DNA of 64,000 nt from Psychroserpens sp. (GTDB lineage Bacteria > Bacteroidota > Bacteroidia > Flavobacteriales > Flavobacteriaceae), in NCBI GenBank assembly GCA_017643165.1, contig JAEPNY010000002.1, forward strand, positions 810,979 to 874,978, written 5' to 3'. The first letter of the stretch is position 1; every line of letters begins with the position of its first letter. The translations under genes were made by a program, and so were the position numbers. This document shows, piece by piece, positions 1-7,712 of this stretch. The notes beneath the pieces are model-generated. The model was not told the origin of the DNA. It did not search any database and worked only from the letters and a program-made list of their open reading frames with translations.

Positions 1-1216
1 ATCGATCTGCAAAATTCTTTTGAATTTCTGAATCTTTGGTACGGATTTCTTTAAGTGCTTCTGCATAGCTGCCATAAATTCCTTGCATCACTTTTTCGTG
101 AACAGGAATATTGTCCATCATCTCCTGACGCGCTTTAGCACTCGCAGTATGCATTGCAGCAAGCGTTTCACCAATGTGCTCATCGGTTTTCACACCTAGG
201 TGCTCGAGAATCGCTGCAAATTCTTGATCTGTTCTTGCTTTTAATGCAACAACATATCCATCATAATACTTTAAACGCTCATCCGTATCACTCTTTAATT
301 TCGCGCGATGTGTTTGAAGGTTACTACGTAATGAGGTTAATACCTTTATCGTAAGATTATGCTTGTGTACAAAACTATCTTTGGATGCTGCTAATGTGGT
401 ATACGCATTCTTTAATCCTTCAAATTCTTCTACTTTCTGTTCTAATTGCGTTACTTTTTCTAGTGCTTCGGAATATTCAGGAGATTGTTTGTCCGCAACT
501 TCTTCCAACGCTTGACGTGCTTGTTTAAGTAAAGCGTATTGTTCTTCGAGTTGCGCTTCAACCTGCTTCTTCTTCTCTAATGCTTTGGTATGGTTGTTAC
601 TTGCCTCTACGATAGCTACTTTCAAACTTTCTTCTACCTCTTTGATCTCCAATTCACGATCTTTAAGACGTTTGATAGCTGCCTGACTCTTGAATGATAA
701 CTCATTCAATAGGGTTTGAACATCGGCACTTTCAATACGTTGCTGAAACATAGCCTTAGCCTTATTATCTGAAGCATCACGTTCTTTTTGTGCTGCTGTC
801 AACTCAGCTTCTGCGTCTCTGATCTTGCTTTTACGTCCCCAAAGATTATTCCACCACGTATCTGGTTTATTTTTAGCATCTTCTAATTCAACTTTTGCGC
901 GCTCTAAACGCTTAACCGCATCATCGATGATCTTTTGTTCTGCCGCATTTAACGCAGAAAATCCTTCAAACATGATTCCAACCTCATCTTGATAATCTGT
1001 TAAATCTTTAATTGCATCTAATAAGGTTGAACGATCTTTTTCAGCCATATCCACAACGGTATCCAACGTCGCGTTCAGGATTTTTTGACGACTTTCTGGA
1101 TCGTCTTCCTGAGCTAACTTAGACTTCATCTGATCAATGGCTTTTCCCCAATTGACATCTACTTTTTCGGTTTTTTCGTTAGAGTTTGTTTCTAATAAAT
1201 CAAAATCATCAGACAT
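1..1216 (-). CDS. coiled-coil protein of unknown function, 3' part cut by window edge
   Basis: An open reading frame runs on the reverse strand from an ATG at 1216 (MSDDFDLLETNSNEK...) to the left edge without a stop, so about 405 N-terminal residues are visible. The product is highly charged and rich in E, K, A, L and Q. It has long heptad-like stretches (for example around KKKQVEAQLEEQYALLKQ) and an isolated WWNNLWGRKSK segment. There is no signal peptide or membrane span, so a soluble cytoplasmic coiled-coil protein is likely. I do not recognise a catalytic motif. The upstream gap (1217-1388) is shared with the divergent lipoprotein gene. Function unknown; the reading frame itself is certain. 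Confidence 0.8.
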   Translation of the reverse strand, partial: MSDDFDLLETNSNEKTEKVDVNWGKAIDQMKSKLAQEDDPESRQKILNATLDTVVDMAEKDRSTLLDAIKDLTDYQDEVGIMFEGFSALNAAEQKIIDDAVKRLERAKVELEDAKNKPDTWWNNLWGRKSKIRDAEAELTAAQKERDASDNKAKAMFQQRIESADVQTLLNELSFKSQAAIKRLKDRELEIKEVEESLKVAIVEASNNHTKALEKKKQVEAQLEEQYALLKQARQALEEVADKQSPEYSEALEKVTQLEQKVEEFEGLKNAYTTLAASKDSFVHKHNLTIKVLTSLRSNLQTHRAKLKSDTDERLKYYDGYVVALKARTDQEFAAILEHLGVKTDEHIGETLAAMHTASAKARQEMMDNIPVHEKVMQGIYGSYAEALKEIRTKDSEIQKNFADR

Positions 1217-1388
1217 ATTATGTTGTGTATTAAGTTGAACATGAATTTTTTCGGATAAGCAATTTCGTTAAAAAATATGATTTTAGAAACTTAAAGTGCT
1301 TAAAATATCAGTAGTAAATTATAATATTTTGTTACAATCTTTAGCGCCTGATATTTTGTAAGTATCTTTAGAGAAAACATTACATGCT

Positions 1389-2159
1389 ATGAAACTGACC
1401 AACCTTTTATTGACTTGCGCAATTGCATTGATCTTTTCTTGTAAATCTGAAACTAAAGACATTGCGTTAAATTCAGTATTGTCCCAAGATAAATTGCAAA
1501 TACATCCGATCTCTCATGCCACGATGGTATTAGAAACTGGAGAAACAAAGATATTTATAGATCCAACTGGTGGTGCGCGGGCATTTAGTGAGTTTGGGTC
1601 ACCTGATATAGTCCTTATTACAGATGTGCATGGCGATCATTTCAATTTGAATACTTTGTCATCACTAAACTTGAGTAAAGCGACTGTAATAGCGCCTAAG
1701 GCCGTAGCCGATAAGTATCCTGATGACCTCGAGATAGGCACTAAGGTTATACTCAATAATGGAGATGCCATTGATTTAAAGGGCTATACGTTTAAAGCTG
1801 TACCAATGTACAATTTGCGTGAAGAGGCATTGAAATTTCATACCAAAGGTCGTGGTAATGGTTATATATTAACGATTAATGAAGAACGTATTTACATTTC
1901 TGGTGATACTGAAGATATCCCTGAAATGCGTGCTTTAAAAGACATTGACAAAGCTTTTGTATGCATGAATCTTCCTTGGACTATGACGGTTGAACATGCT
2001 GCTGATGCTGTGTTGGAATTCAAGCCTAAAGAAGTTTTTCCATATCATTATCGCGGTAAAGCAGGTATGAGCGACACTAAAGCATTCAAATCTTTAGTAC
2101 ATGCCGAAAACCCAGATATTAAAGTGACTCAGCTCAATTGGTATCCAGAAAAACAATAA
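1389..2159 (+). CDS. MBL-fold metallo-hydrolase lipoprotein
   Basis: 256 aa. The N-terminus is a lipoprotein signal with the lipobox LIFSC (Cys18), so the enzyme is probably membrane-anchored outside the cytoplasm. The metallo-beta-lactamase fold shows as TDVHGDHF (residues 78-85), a GDTEDIPE strand and a late FPYHYRG histidine. The classical HxHxDH metal motif is DxHxDH here: the first histidine is Asp79. The layout resembles UlaG/UPF0173-type hydrolases, and a canonical cytoplasmic relative is encoded at 19518-20192. The substrate is unknown. Confidence 0.82.
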   Translation: MKLTNLLLTCAIALIFSCKSETKDIALNSVLSQDKLQIHPISHATMVLETGETKIFIDPTGGARAFSEFGSPDIVLITDVHGDHFNLNTLSSLNLSKATVIAPKAVADKYPDDLEIGTKVILNNGDAIDLKGYTFKAVPMYNLREEALKFHTKGRGNGYILTINEERIYISGDTEDIPEMRALKDIDKAFVCMNLPWTMTVEHAADAVLEFKPKEVFPYHYRGKAGMSDTKAFKSLVHAENPDIKVTQLNWYPEKQ

Positions 2160-2252
2160 AAATATCGATAAAGTGTAAGTTTTTATAGATTAATTGCTAT
2201 TGTATTGATTATTATTGTATATTTGAACACCAAATCTTAATAAACTGGTACA

Positions 2253-2483
2253 ATGCTAACCACTTATACTTCAATCATTGCTCTCGTCAGCACCATGCAG
2301 TTGACCATCGTACTTATTGTTACCGCTTCTATCTTCATTGTTTTTATTGGAGTAGCGATTTTCAAAATGTACAAATTAAAGGCAGAGAACAAACGTTTGA
2401 CGGATAATAGCTTCTATAAATCAAAAGTTGAAGAAGGCTATCAAGATTTCACTAGTGGTCACCTTTACGATAATAACAACTAA
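2253..2483 (+). CDS. small single-pass membrane protein
   Basis: 76 aa, or 62 aa if translation starts at the internal Met at 2295 (MQLTIVLIVTAS). One strong hydrophobic segment (roughly residues 16-40) is followed by a charged tail KMYKLKAENKRLTDNSFYKSKVEEGYQDF. This is a type I or II bitopic protein with a short soluble tail. It is followed 3 nt later by another tiny membrane-protein gene, and the two are probably cotranscribed up to the terminator at 2636. No family is recognised. Confidence 0.6.
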   Translation: MLTTYTSIIALVSTMQLTIVLIVTASIFIVFIGVAIFKMYKLKAENKRLTDNSFYKSKVEEGYQDFTSGHLYDNNN

Positions 2484-2486
2484 ATC

Positions 2487-2633
2487 ATGGATGTATCTTT
2501 AGCTAGAATAACGACTATTTTTAGTATTGCAATATTGATTACAATAGCGCTCATTATATTTGGATCATACAAATACTTGACACTAAAGAAACGTCATAAG
2601 GCATTAGAAGAACAACTCAATAAAACAACATAA
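2487..2633 (+). CDS. 48-aa small membrane protein
   Basis: ATG at 2487 encodes MDVSLARITTIFSIAILI..., one hydrophobic helix (about residues 8-29) and a basic/acidic tail ending LEEQLNKTT. It begins 3 nt after the stop of the preceding small membrane gene and shares its architecture (N-out helix plus a charged helical tail). This suggests an operon and perhaps a paired membrane complex. A strong terminator follows immediately. No homologue is recognised; the call rests on the operon layout and composition. Confidence 0.5.
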   Translation: MDVSLARITTIFSIAILITIALIIFGSYKYLTLKKRHKALEEQLNKTT

Positions 2634-2635
2634 AA

Positions 2636-2663
2636 AAAAATCCAGCTTAAGAGCTGGATTTTT
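2636..2663. terminator. bidirectional intrinsic terminator
   Basis: The stem AAAAATCCAGCT / AGCTGGATTTTT with loop TAAG lies between the convergent small membrane-protein gene and ettA. It has A-tracts and T-tracts on the correct sides for both strands. Confidence 0.85.
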
Positions 2664-2671
2664 TATTCTAA

Positions 2672-4363
2672 TTATCTAACTAGTTTTTTGTATTTAATTC
2701 GTTTAGGCATCAGATCTCCGCCTAATCGTTTTTTCTTGTTTTCTTCATACTCAGTGAAGCTACCTTCAAAGAAATAAACTTGACTATCACCTTCAAATGC
2801 TAAAATATGTGTACAGATTCTGTCTAAGAACCATCTGTCGTGCGAAATAACAACTGCACAGCCTGCGAAGTTTTCAAGTCCTTCTTCTAAAGCTCTTAAG
2901 GTATTAACATCTAAATCATTTGTAGGCTCATCTAACAATAAGACATTTCCTTCTTCTTTTAGTGTCATGGCTAAGTGTAAGCGATTGCGTTCACCTCCAG
3001 ACAATAAATTCACCTTTTTATTTTGTTCGCTTCCTGAGAAATTAAATCGGCTTAAATAGGCTCTTGAATTTACTTGTTTTCCACCCATCATAATCAGCTC
3101 TTGTTCATCACTGAAGTTTTGCCATATCGTCTTTTCAGGATCTATATTTGAATGCGACTGATCTACATATGCAAGTTTAGCTGTTTCACCAACAATAAAT
3201 TCGCCTTTATCAGGTGTCTCTTCGCCCATAATCATTTTGAAAATAGTTGTCTTACCAGCGCCATTAGGTCCAATTACGCCAACAATTCCCGCTTGTGGTA
3301 AATTGAAATTTAAATCCTCATACAAAAGTTTATCGCCGTAAGCCTTACTAACACCTGTCGCTTCAATAACATTAGTCCCTAAGCGCGGCCCATTTGGAAT
3401 ATAGATCTCAAGTTTTTCGTCAAGTTGTTTTTGATCTTGACTCATTAACTTGTCATAATTCTTTAAACGTGCTTTTTGCTTGGTTTGACGTCCTTTAGCA
3501 CCTTGACGTACCCATTCCAACTCACGCTCCAGAGTCTTTTGACGTTTAGAAGCAGATTTGCTTTCCTGAGCCAATCGTTTAGACTTTTGATCTAACCAAG
3601 ACGAATAATTACCCTTCCATGGTATCCCTTCTCCTCGATCAAGCTCAAGGATCCATCCAGCTACATTGTCTAAGAAATATCTATCGTGCGTTACTGCAAT
3701 TACTGTTCCTTTGTATTGTGCTAAATGATGTTCCAACCAGTGTACAGACTCAGCATCCAAATGGTTTGTCGGCTCATCTAACAACAAGACATCTGGTTCT
3801 TTCAGAAGTAAACGACACAACGCAACGCGTCGGCGCTCACCACCTGACAAAACGCCAATTTTTTTATCGCCTTCGGGTGTTCGTAATGCATCCATTGCGA
3901 TTTCAAGTTTCGTATCTAATTCCCAGGCATTAGACGCATCAATCTGATCTTGTAATTCGGCTTGACGGTTCATTAGCTTTTCCATCTTATCAGGATCACT
4001 GTAAACTTCCTCTAGGCCAAACTGATCATTAATACTATTGTACTCATCAAGAATCGCAACAGTTTCTGCGGCACCTTCGCGAACAACTTCCATTACCGTT
4101 TTATTCTCATCGAGTTGTGGTTCTTGCTCTAAATAACCTACAGAATAGTCTTGTGAGAATACGACATCGCCCTGATAATTCTTGTCTACGCCAGCTATGA
4201 TTTTTAATAAGGTAGACTTACCCGAACCATTAAGACCGAGGATACCAATTTTTGCGCCGTAGAAAAAACTTAGATAAATATTTTTTAGAACAGGTGTATT
4301 AGCTGACTGAAATGTTTTCGTCACACCTGACATTGAGAAGATTATTTTCTTATCATCACTCAT
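2672..4363 (-). CDS. ettA: ABC-F ATPase, energy-dependent translational throttle EttA
   Basis: 563 aa, the usual EttA length. Two ABC cassettes are visible. The first has Walker A GLNGSGKST near residue 43 and signature LSGGERRRVAL near 173. The second has Walker A GPNGAGKTT near 361 and signature LSGGERNRLHL near 455. Both are followed by LLLDEPTNHLD / LLLDEPTNDLD Walker B-D loops, joined by a basic linker. There are no membrane domains, as expected for ABC-F proteins that bind the ribosomal E site and couple ATP state to translation initiation. Its start codon overlaps the stop of the upstream small membrane gene (TAATG), implying translational coupling. Confidence 0.93.
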   Translation of the reverse strand: MSDDKKIIFSMSGVTKTFQSANTPVLKNIYLSFFYGAKIGILGLNGSGKSTLLKIIAGVDKNYQGDVVFSQDYSVGYLEQEPQLDENKTVMEVVREGAAETVAILDEYNSINDQFGLEEVYSDPDKMEKLMNRQAELQDQIDASNAWELDTKLEIAMDALRTPEGDKKIGVLSGGERRRVALCRLLLKEPDVLLLDEPTNHLDAESVHWLEHHLAQYKGTVIAVTHDRYFLDNVAGWILELDRGEGIPWKGNYSSWLDQKSKRLAQESKSASKRQKTLERELEWVRQGAKGRQTKQKARLKNYDKLMSQDQKQLDEKLEIYIPNGPRLGTNVIEATGVSKAYGDKLLYEDLNFNLPQAGIVGVIGPNGAGKTTIFKMIMGEETPDKGEFIVGETAKLAYVDQSHSNIDPEKTIWQNFSDEQELIMMGGKQVNSRAYLSRFNFSGSEQNKKVNLLSGGERNRLHLAMTLKEEGNVLLLDEPTNDLDVNTLRALEEGLENFAGCAVVISHDRWFLDRICTHILAFEGDSQVYFFEGSFTEYEENKKKRLGGDLMPKRIKYKKLVR

Positions 4364-4545
4364 TATACACGTCCTTTTAATGCATTAAAAACCCATGCAA
4401 TTGCGAAAAACCCAACACCTACAGCTGCAAAACCATAACCTGCAACTTCTTGATATTTAAATGCACCTAATGCGATTAATCCTAATCCTACTATGATCAT
4501 TATGGTAGTAGCCCACGCCAATACCGTATTTTTATTCATTGCCAT
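4363..4545 (-). CDS. small two-helix membrane protein (CAL67264-like family)
   Basis: 60 aa with two hydrophobic helices (about residues 8-28 and 33-54) and a short basic C-terminus ending LKGRV. Flavobacterial genomes often carry such a protein directly upstream of ettA; I recall the family name CAL67264. Its TAA stop overlaps the ettA ATG by one base, so the two are cotranscribed. Function unknown. Confidence 0.72.
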   Translation of the reverse strand: MAMNKNTVLAWATTIMIIVGLGLIALGAFKYQEVAGYGFAAVGVGFFAIAWVFNALKGRV

Positions 4546-4596
4546 ATTGTCTATTATTAATTAAGGGAACTACAAATATCGCATTTTTAAGTGAAA

Positions 4597-4624
4597 AAAA
4601 AGCATCCTCAATGAGAATGCTTTT
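4597..4624. terminator. intrinsic terminator between pirin operon and the small membrane gene
   Basis: AAAAGCAT...ATGCTTTT stem with an inner CTCA/TGAG extension and one mismatch. It lies directly downstream of the reverse-strand pirin gene that ends at 4649. Confidence 0.65.
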
Positions 4625-4648
4625 AACAAGAACAATTTGGTTCTTTAA

Positions 4649-5365
4649 TTAGTTCATTGGAACTTCAATTATCACTAATTCAGCATTATTTTTAGCTGTA
4701 ATAGTAATGGGATCAATATCGGATATGCCAATGGCATCTCGCTTATTAAGATCCTGATCTGCAACTTCAATGTTACCATCAACAACGAATACATACATAC
4801 CATTTCCTTTAGATTTAACGTTTGTCTCGATTGTTTTTTCTGCATCTAATACCGTTCGGTAAATATAGGCTTGTTGACTAATTGGCAAGGCGTCTCCTTC
4901 CAATTTATCCTTAGGTGCAACCACTGTTTGTAATTGATTCCTCTTTCCTTCCGTTGAAAATTGACGTTGTTCATAATTAGGTTTTACGCTCATTTCCTCT
5001 GGTAGGATCCATAATTGTAAAAAGTTGACTTCATCGGTTTTACTATCATTAAATTCAGAATGTGTTAGACCTGTTCCAGCACTCATAACCTGAACTTCTC
5101 CTACTTCTATTGCACGCTTATTTCCCATACTATCTTTATGAGATAACGCACCTTGCAACGGAATTGAAATGATCTCCATATTTTGATGCGGATGTGTCCC
5201 AAATCCCATTTTAGGTTGAACCACGTCGTCATTTAATACTCTTAAGGCGCCAAAATTCATACGCTCCGGATTTTGATAACTGGCAAAACTAAACGTGTGA
5301 TGTGATTTTAACCACCCATGATTTGCAAATCCTCTGGTATCTGCTTTGTGTACTATCGTTTTCAT
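4649..5365 (-). CDS. pirin family bicupin protein (YhhW-like)
   Basis: 238 aa. The N-terminal cupin holds the pirin metal region GTHPHQNMEIISIPLQG followed by LSHKDSMGN and the GEVQVMSAGTGLTHSE segment. The C-terminal cupin is more degenerate. The closest recognised type is the YhhW group of quercetinase-like pirins, where Fe or another metal is held by His and Glu. The first gene of the operon encodes a second, longer pirin. Because the module is governed by a MarR regulator, a role in redox or phenolic stress is plausible but inferred. Confidence 0.88.
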   Translation of the reverse strand: MKTIVHKADTRGFANHGWLKSHHTFSFASYQNPERMNFGALRVLNDDVVQPKMGFGTHPHQNMEIISIPLQGALSHKDSMGNKRAIEVGEVQVMSAGTGLTHSEFNDSKTDEVNFLQLWILPEEMSVKPNYEQRQFSTEGKRNQLQTVVAPKDKLEGDALPISQQAYIYRTVLDAEKTIETNVKSKGNGMYVFVVDGNIEVADQDLNKRDAIGISDIDPITITAKNNAELVIIEVPMN

Positions 5366-5392
5366 AATCTTTTTTGTTATTTGTTCTTTATA

Positions 5393-6265
5393 TTAATTCG
5401 CCGGAAGAAAACCCATCTTTCCCATCTGGTAATCTCTCATAGCTTCTAATAATTCGGTTTGTGAATTCATTACATAAGGCCCATAAGTAGCCACAGGCTC
5501 ATTTAGCGGTTCTCCTGATAAGAAAAGTAACATGCTGTCTTCATCTGCCTGGATAGAGATCCCATCGCCATCCTGCTGAAACTCCATCAGTTGATTTTTA
5601 TCAAACTCAATGGCTTCAATACCATTAACAGTGACTTTTCCTTTCAACAGATACAACATACTTTGATGTGTATTTGAATATGCTATAGTCTGCTTACCAC
5701 CTGCTTTTGCTTCAATCATAAATGCATTAACAGGTGTTTGCGTTAATATTCTTCCATAATCTCCTTCCAACTCACCTGCGATGATTTGCGTGTGCACTTT
5801 ACCATCGTCAGAGGTAATAGTGCGAAACTCATCACGGCTTACATGTTGGTAAGCAGACGACATCATTTTCTTTTCCGCTGGAAGATTCAACCATAATTGT
5901 ATGCCTTCGATTACACCACCTTGTTTAACAAATTCTGGTGTTGGCTTCTCAGCATGAACAATTCCGCGTCCAGCTGTTGTCCATTGCACATCTCCTGCTT
6001 TTACAACACTTTCGTTACCTAACGAATCACGATGAAGTTGTTCGCCTTGCACCAAAAATGTTACTGGTTCAAATCCGCGATGTGGATGTGGGCCAAGATC
6101 GAATGGGTTATTGGTCTCTGAGATTTCATACGGTCCATAATGATGAAGTAATATAAATGGATCGATCATTTCTATATGTTGCGTTGGAAATGGTTGTCTA
6201 AGACGAATTGGTCCCATGTCAACCAAATGACTCTTTCCTGCTCTTTTTATTGTATTCAGTTTCAT
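5393..6265 (-). CDS. pirin family bicupin protein
   Basis: 290 aa, typical of full-length pirins. Metal-site region LGPHPHRGFEPVTFLVQG, then GEQLHRDSLGN and WTTAGRGIVHAEKP; the C-terminal cupin carries the family QLWLNLP and LLFLSGEPLNEP segments. Cytoplasmic. A 22-bp perfect palindrome sits 15 nt upstream of the start codon, between this gene and marR, and is the likely operator. It lies 27 nt upstream of the second pirin gene and probably heads a two-gene transcript. Confidence 0.9.
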   Translation of the reverse strand: MKLNTIKRAGKSHLVDMGPIRLRQPFPTQHIEMIDPFILLHHYGPYEISETNNPFDLGPHPHRGFEPVTFLVQGEQLHRDSLGNESVVKAGDVQWTTAGRGIVHAEKPTPEFVKQGGVIEGIQLWLNLPAEKKMMSSAYQHVSRDEFRTITSDDGKVHTQIIAGELEGDYGRILTQTPVNAFMIEAKAGGKQTIAYSNTHQSMLYLLKGKVTVNGIEAIEFDKNQLMEFQQDGDGISIQADEDSMLLFLSGEPLNEPVATYGPYVMNSQTELLEAMRDYQMGKMGFLPAN

Positions 6266-6279
6266 AATCTTTCTTTTAT

Positions 6280-6301
6280 TATAGTTTCCATGGAAACTAT
6301 A
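6280..6301. promoter_or_regulatory. 22-bp perfect palindromic operator upstream of the pirin operon
   Basis: The palindrome has half-site TATAGTTTCCA and its exact inverse TGGAAACTATA. Its core TTTCC-AT-GGAAA matches the TTTCC-AA-GGAAT element upstream of the FMN reductase gene at the other end of the module. It sits between the stop of marR (6314) and the pirin start (6265), so the MarR protein encoded next door is the natural candidate ligand (inference). Confidence 0.7.
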
Positions 6302-6313
6302 TGGTTAAAATTT

Positions 6314-6751
6314 TTAGCGCATCTTATCAAGTAGATCACTTAATTGTTTCGCCTCCTCCTCTGTAAGATTCTTTAATAAATCATTATTGACATTGTTAGG
6401 GATTTCAGCTAGAAGTTGTTTTCCTTCTTTAGTTATCGCAATTTTCACAACCCGTCTGTCATTTTCAGAAGGTAATCGTTCTATACAACCCTTAGCACAA
6501 AGCTTATCCATTAAACGCGTAGCATTTGGTGATCGTTCGAGCATGCGCTCTTTAATCGTTTGTACTCGCAATGGCTCACCTGCACCGTTTAATATTCTCA
6601 ATATGTTATATTGTTGTGGTGAAATCCCATAAGCTTTAAAAAATTCATTTTGATAACTTGATATCCAATTGGCTGTGTAAATGATATTTAATAATGCTTT
6701 GATGCGATTATTCTCAAATTTAGAGTTGATATCTTTTGCTAAATCTCCCAT
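6314..6751 (-). CDS. MarR family transcriptional regulator
   Basis: 145 aa winged-helix regulator. It has the typical order: N-terminal dimerisation helix, ISPQQYNILRILNGAGEPL, recognition region IKERMLERSPNATRLMDKLCAKG and wing RLPSENDRRVVKIAITKEG. It lies third in a reverse-strand series FMN reductase - GNAT - MarR, with small gaps (1 nt and 9 nt), so it is probably part of that operon. It sits just upstream of the pirin operon, so autoregulation plus control of the pirins through the TTTCC-N2-GGAAA sites is the simplest model. Confidence 0.9.
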   Translation of the reverse strand: MGDLAKDINSKFENNRIKALLNIIYTANWISSYQNEFFKAYGISPQQYNILRILNGAGEPLRVQTIKERMLERSPNATRLMDKLCAKGCIERLPSENDRRVVKIAITKEGKQLLAEIPNNVNNDLLKNLTEEEAKQLSDLLDKMR

Positions 6752-6760
6752 ATTTTAATT

Positions 6761-7042
6761 TTAAAAAAGTACATCTCTATAGTTTTCACGCTTTCTGAAG
6801 ACTGCAGCCGCAAATGGACACAATGGTAGAATCTTAAGGTTATTAGCTCTAGCATAGTTTACTGCAGCTTCCACTAATTTATAACCTACGCCTTCACCTC
6901 GTAAGGATTCATCAACTTCAGTATGATCAATAATGATCTTATCAGGACCTGCATTGCTGTAGGTCATTTCTGCTAGTCTTCCACCTTCTGTTTCATAGTA
7001 AAAGATCCCTTTATTTTCTTGTAATTCCTGTTTAATAGCCAT
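6761..7042 (-). CDS. small GNAT-type N-acetyltransferase (YjdJ/NATD1-like)
   Basis: 93 aa. The single-domain GNAT core is visible as VDESLRGEGVGYKLVEAAV (acetyl-CoA pyrophosphate loop, about residues 43-61) and ILPLCPFAAAVFRKR near the C-terminus, characteristic of the short YjdJ/NATD1 acetyltransferases. The substrate is unknown. It is 1 nt from the upstream flavin reductase gene, so they are cotranscribed. Confidence 0.85.
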   Translation of the reverse strand: MAIKQELQENKGIFYYETEGGRLAEMTYSNAGPDKIIIDHTEVDESLRGEGVGYKLVEAAVNYARANNLKILPLCPFAAAVFRKRENYRDVLF

Positions 7043-7043
7043 C

Positions 7044-7574
7044 TTAAATACTTGCTTTAAATTGCCCTACCTCTTCCGTTAATGCGGCTTTTAGTTCATC
7101 GTCAATAATTGCGCCTTCCTTGAAATTATTTCCGAAAAACGGTAAAGAAAACTGGCCGACTATATTAGCGTCGTGGTATGGAAATCTTGTGGCTGCAGCT
7201 TCTAAGACCGATTGCCCTCCTCTACCTCCCGGAGACGTTGCCATCAATAACATAGGTTTGCCAAAAAAGTTTTTTGCTTCAATTCTAGAGGTCCAATCGA
7301 ATATGTTTTTAAAAACTGTAGCATAACTTCCATTGTGCTCAGCTAAGGACAACAGAATACCATCTGATGATTTAATGGCGTCTACAAAGTCATGTGCGGC
7401 ATTAGGAATGCCCTGCTCCATTTCTAAATCAATACCATAAAGTGGTAGCTCAAAATCATTAAGATCGAGAATCTGTACATCAGCATTATCGACTAATGAG
7501 GCTGCATAAGTAACCAGTTGTTTATTAATTGAGTTTTTGCTGTTACTTCCTGCGAATGCGATTATATTTTTCAT
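7044..7574 (-). CDS. NAD(P)H-dependent FMN reductase / azoreductase-like flavodoxin-fold protein
   Basis: 176 aa. The flavodoxin-like FMN-binding start IIAFAGSNSKNSINKQLV is followed by LLSLAEHNGSYATVFKNIFDW and LLMATSPGGRGG, matching the ChrR/YieF family of NADPH:FMN or quinone reductases. It is the first gene of the MarR operon. Its upstream region carries two TTTCCAAGG elements. A role in reducing quinones or other electrophiles sensed by the MarR protein is inferred. Confidence 0.88.
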   Translation of the reverse strand: MKNIIAFAGSNSKNSINKQLVTYAASLVDNADVQILDLNDFELPLYGIDLEMEQGIPNAAHDFVDAIKSSDGILLSLAEHNGSYATVFKNIFDWTSRIEAKNFFGKPMLLMATSPGGRGGQSVLEAAATRFPYHDANIVGQFSLPFFGNNFKEGAIIDDELKAALTEEVGQFKASI

Positions 7575-7616
7575 GTTTTATAATTTTTATGGTACAAATA
7601 TAGATCAAATAATTTT

Positions 7617-7645
7617 ATTTTCCAAGGAATATATTTCCAAGGCAT
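7617..7645. promoter_or_regulatory. putative MarR operator, two TTTCC-AA-GG elements
   Basis: TTTTCCAAGGAAT (7617-7629) and TTTCCAAGGCAT (7634-7645) lie in tandem 17 nt apart (start to start), about 43 nt upstream of the FMN reductase start. The core matches the 6280-6301 palindrome. Confidence 0.55.
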
Positions 7646-7667
7646 ATATATTAAGATAAATTAACAA

Positions 7668-7690
7668 AAAAAGTGTCCGAAGACACTTTT
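7668..7690. terminator. intrinsic terminator of the deiminase gene
   Basis: AAAAAGTGTC / GACACTTTT stem with CGAA loop, 23 nt beyond the reverse-strand gene ending at 7713. Confidence 0.85.
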
Positions 7691-7712
7691 GATTATTGCA
7701 TGATAGCAATGC

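Noticed and set aside
154..354. 66-aa forward open frame near the left edge
   Set aside because: Antisense shadow of the long reverse coiled-coil gene 1-1216.
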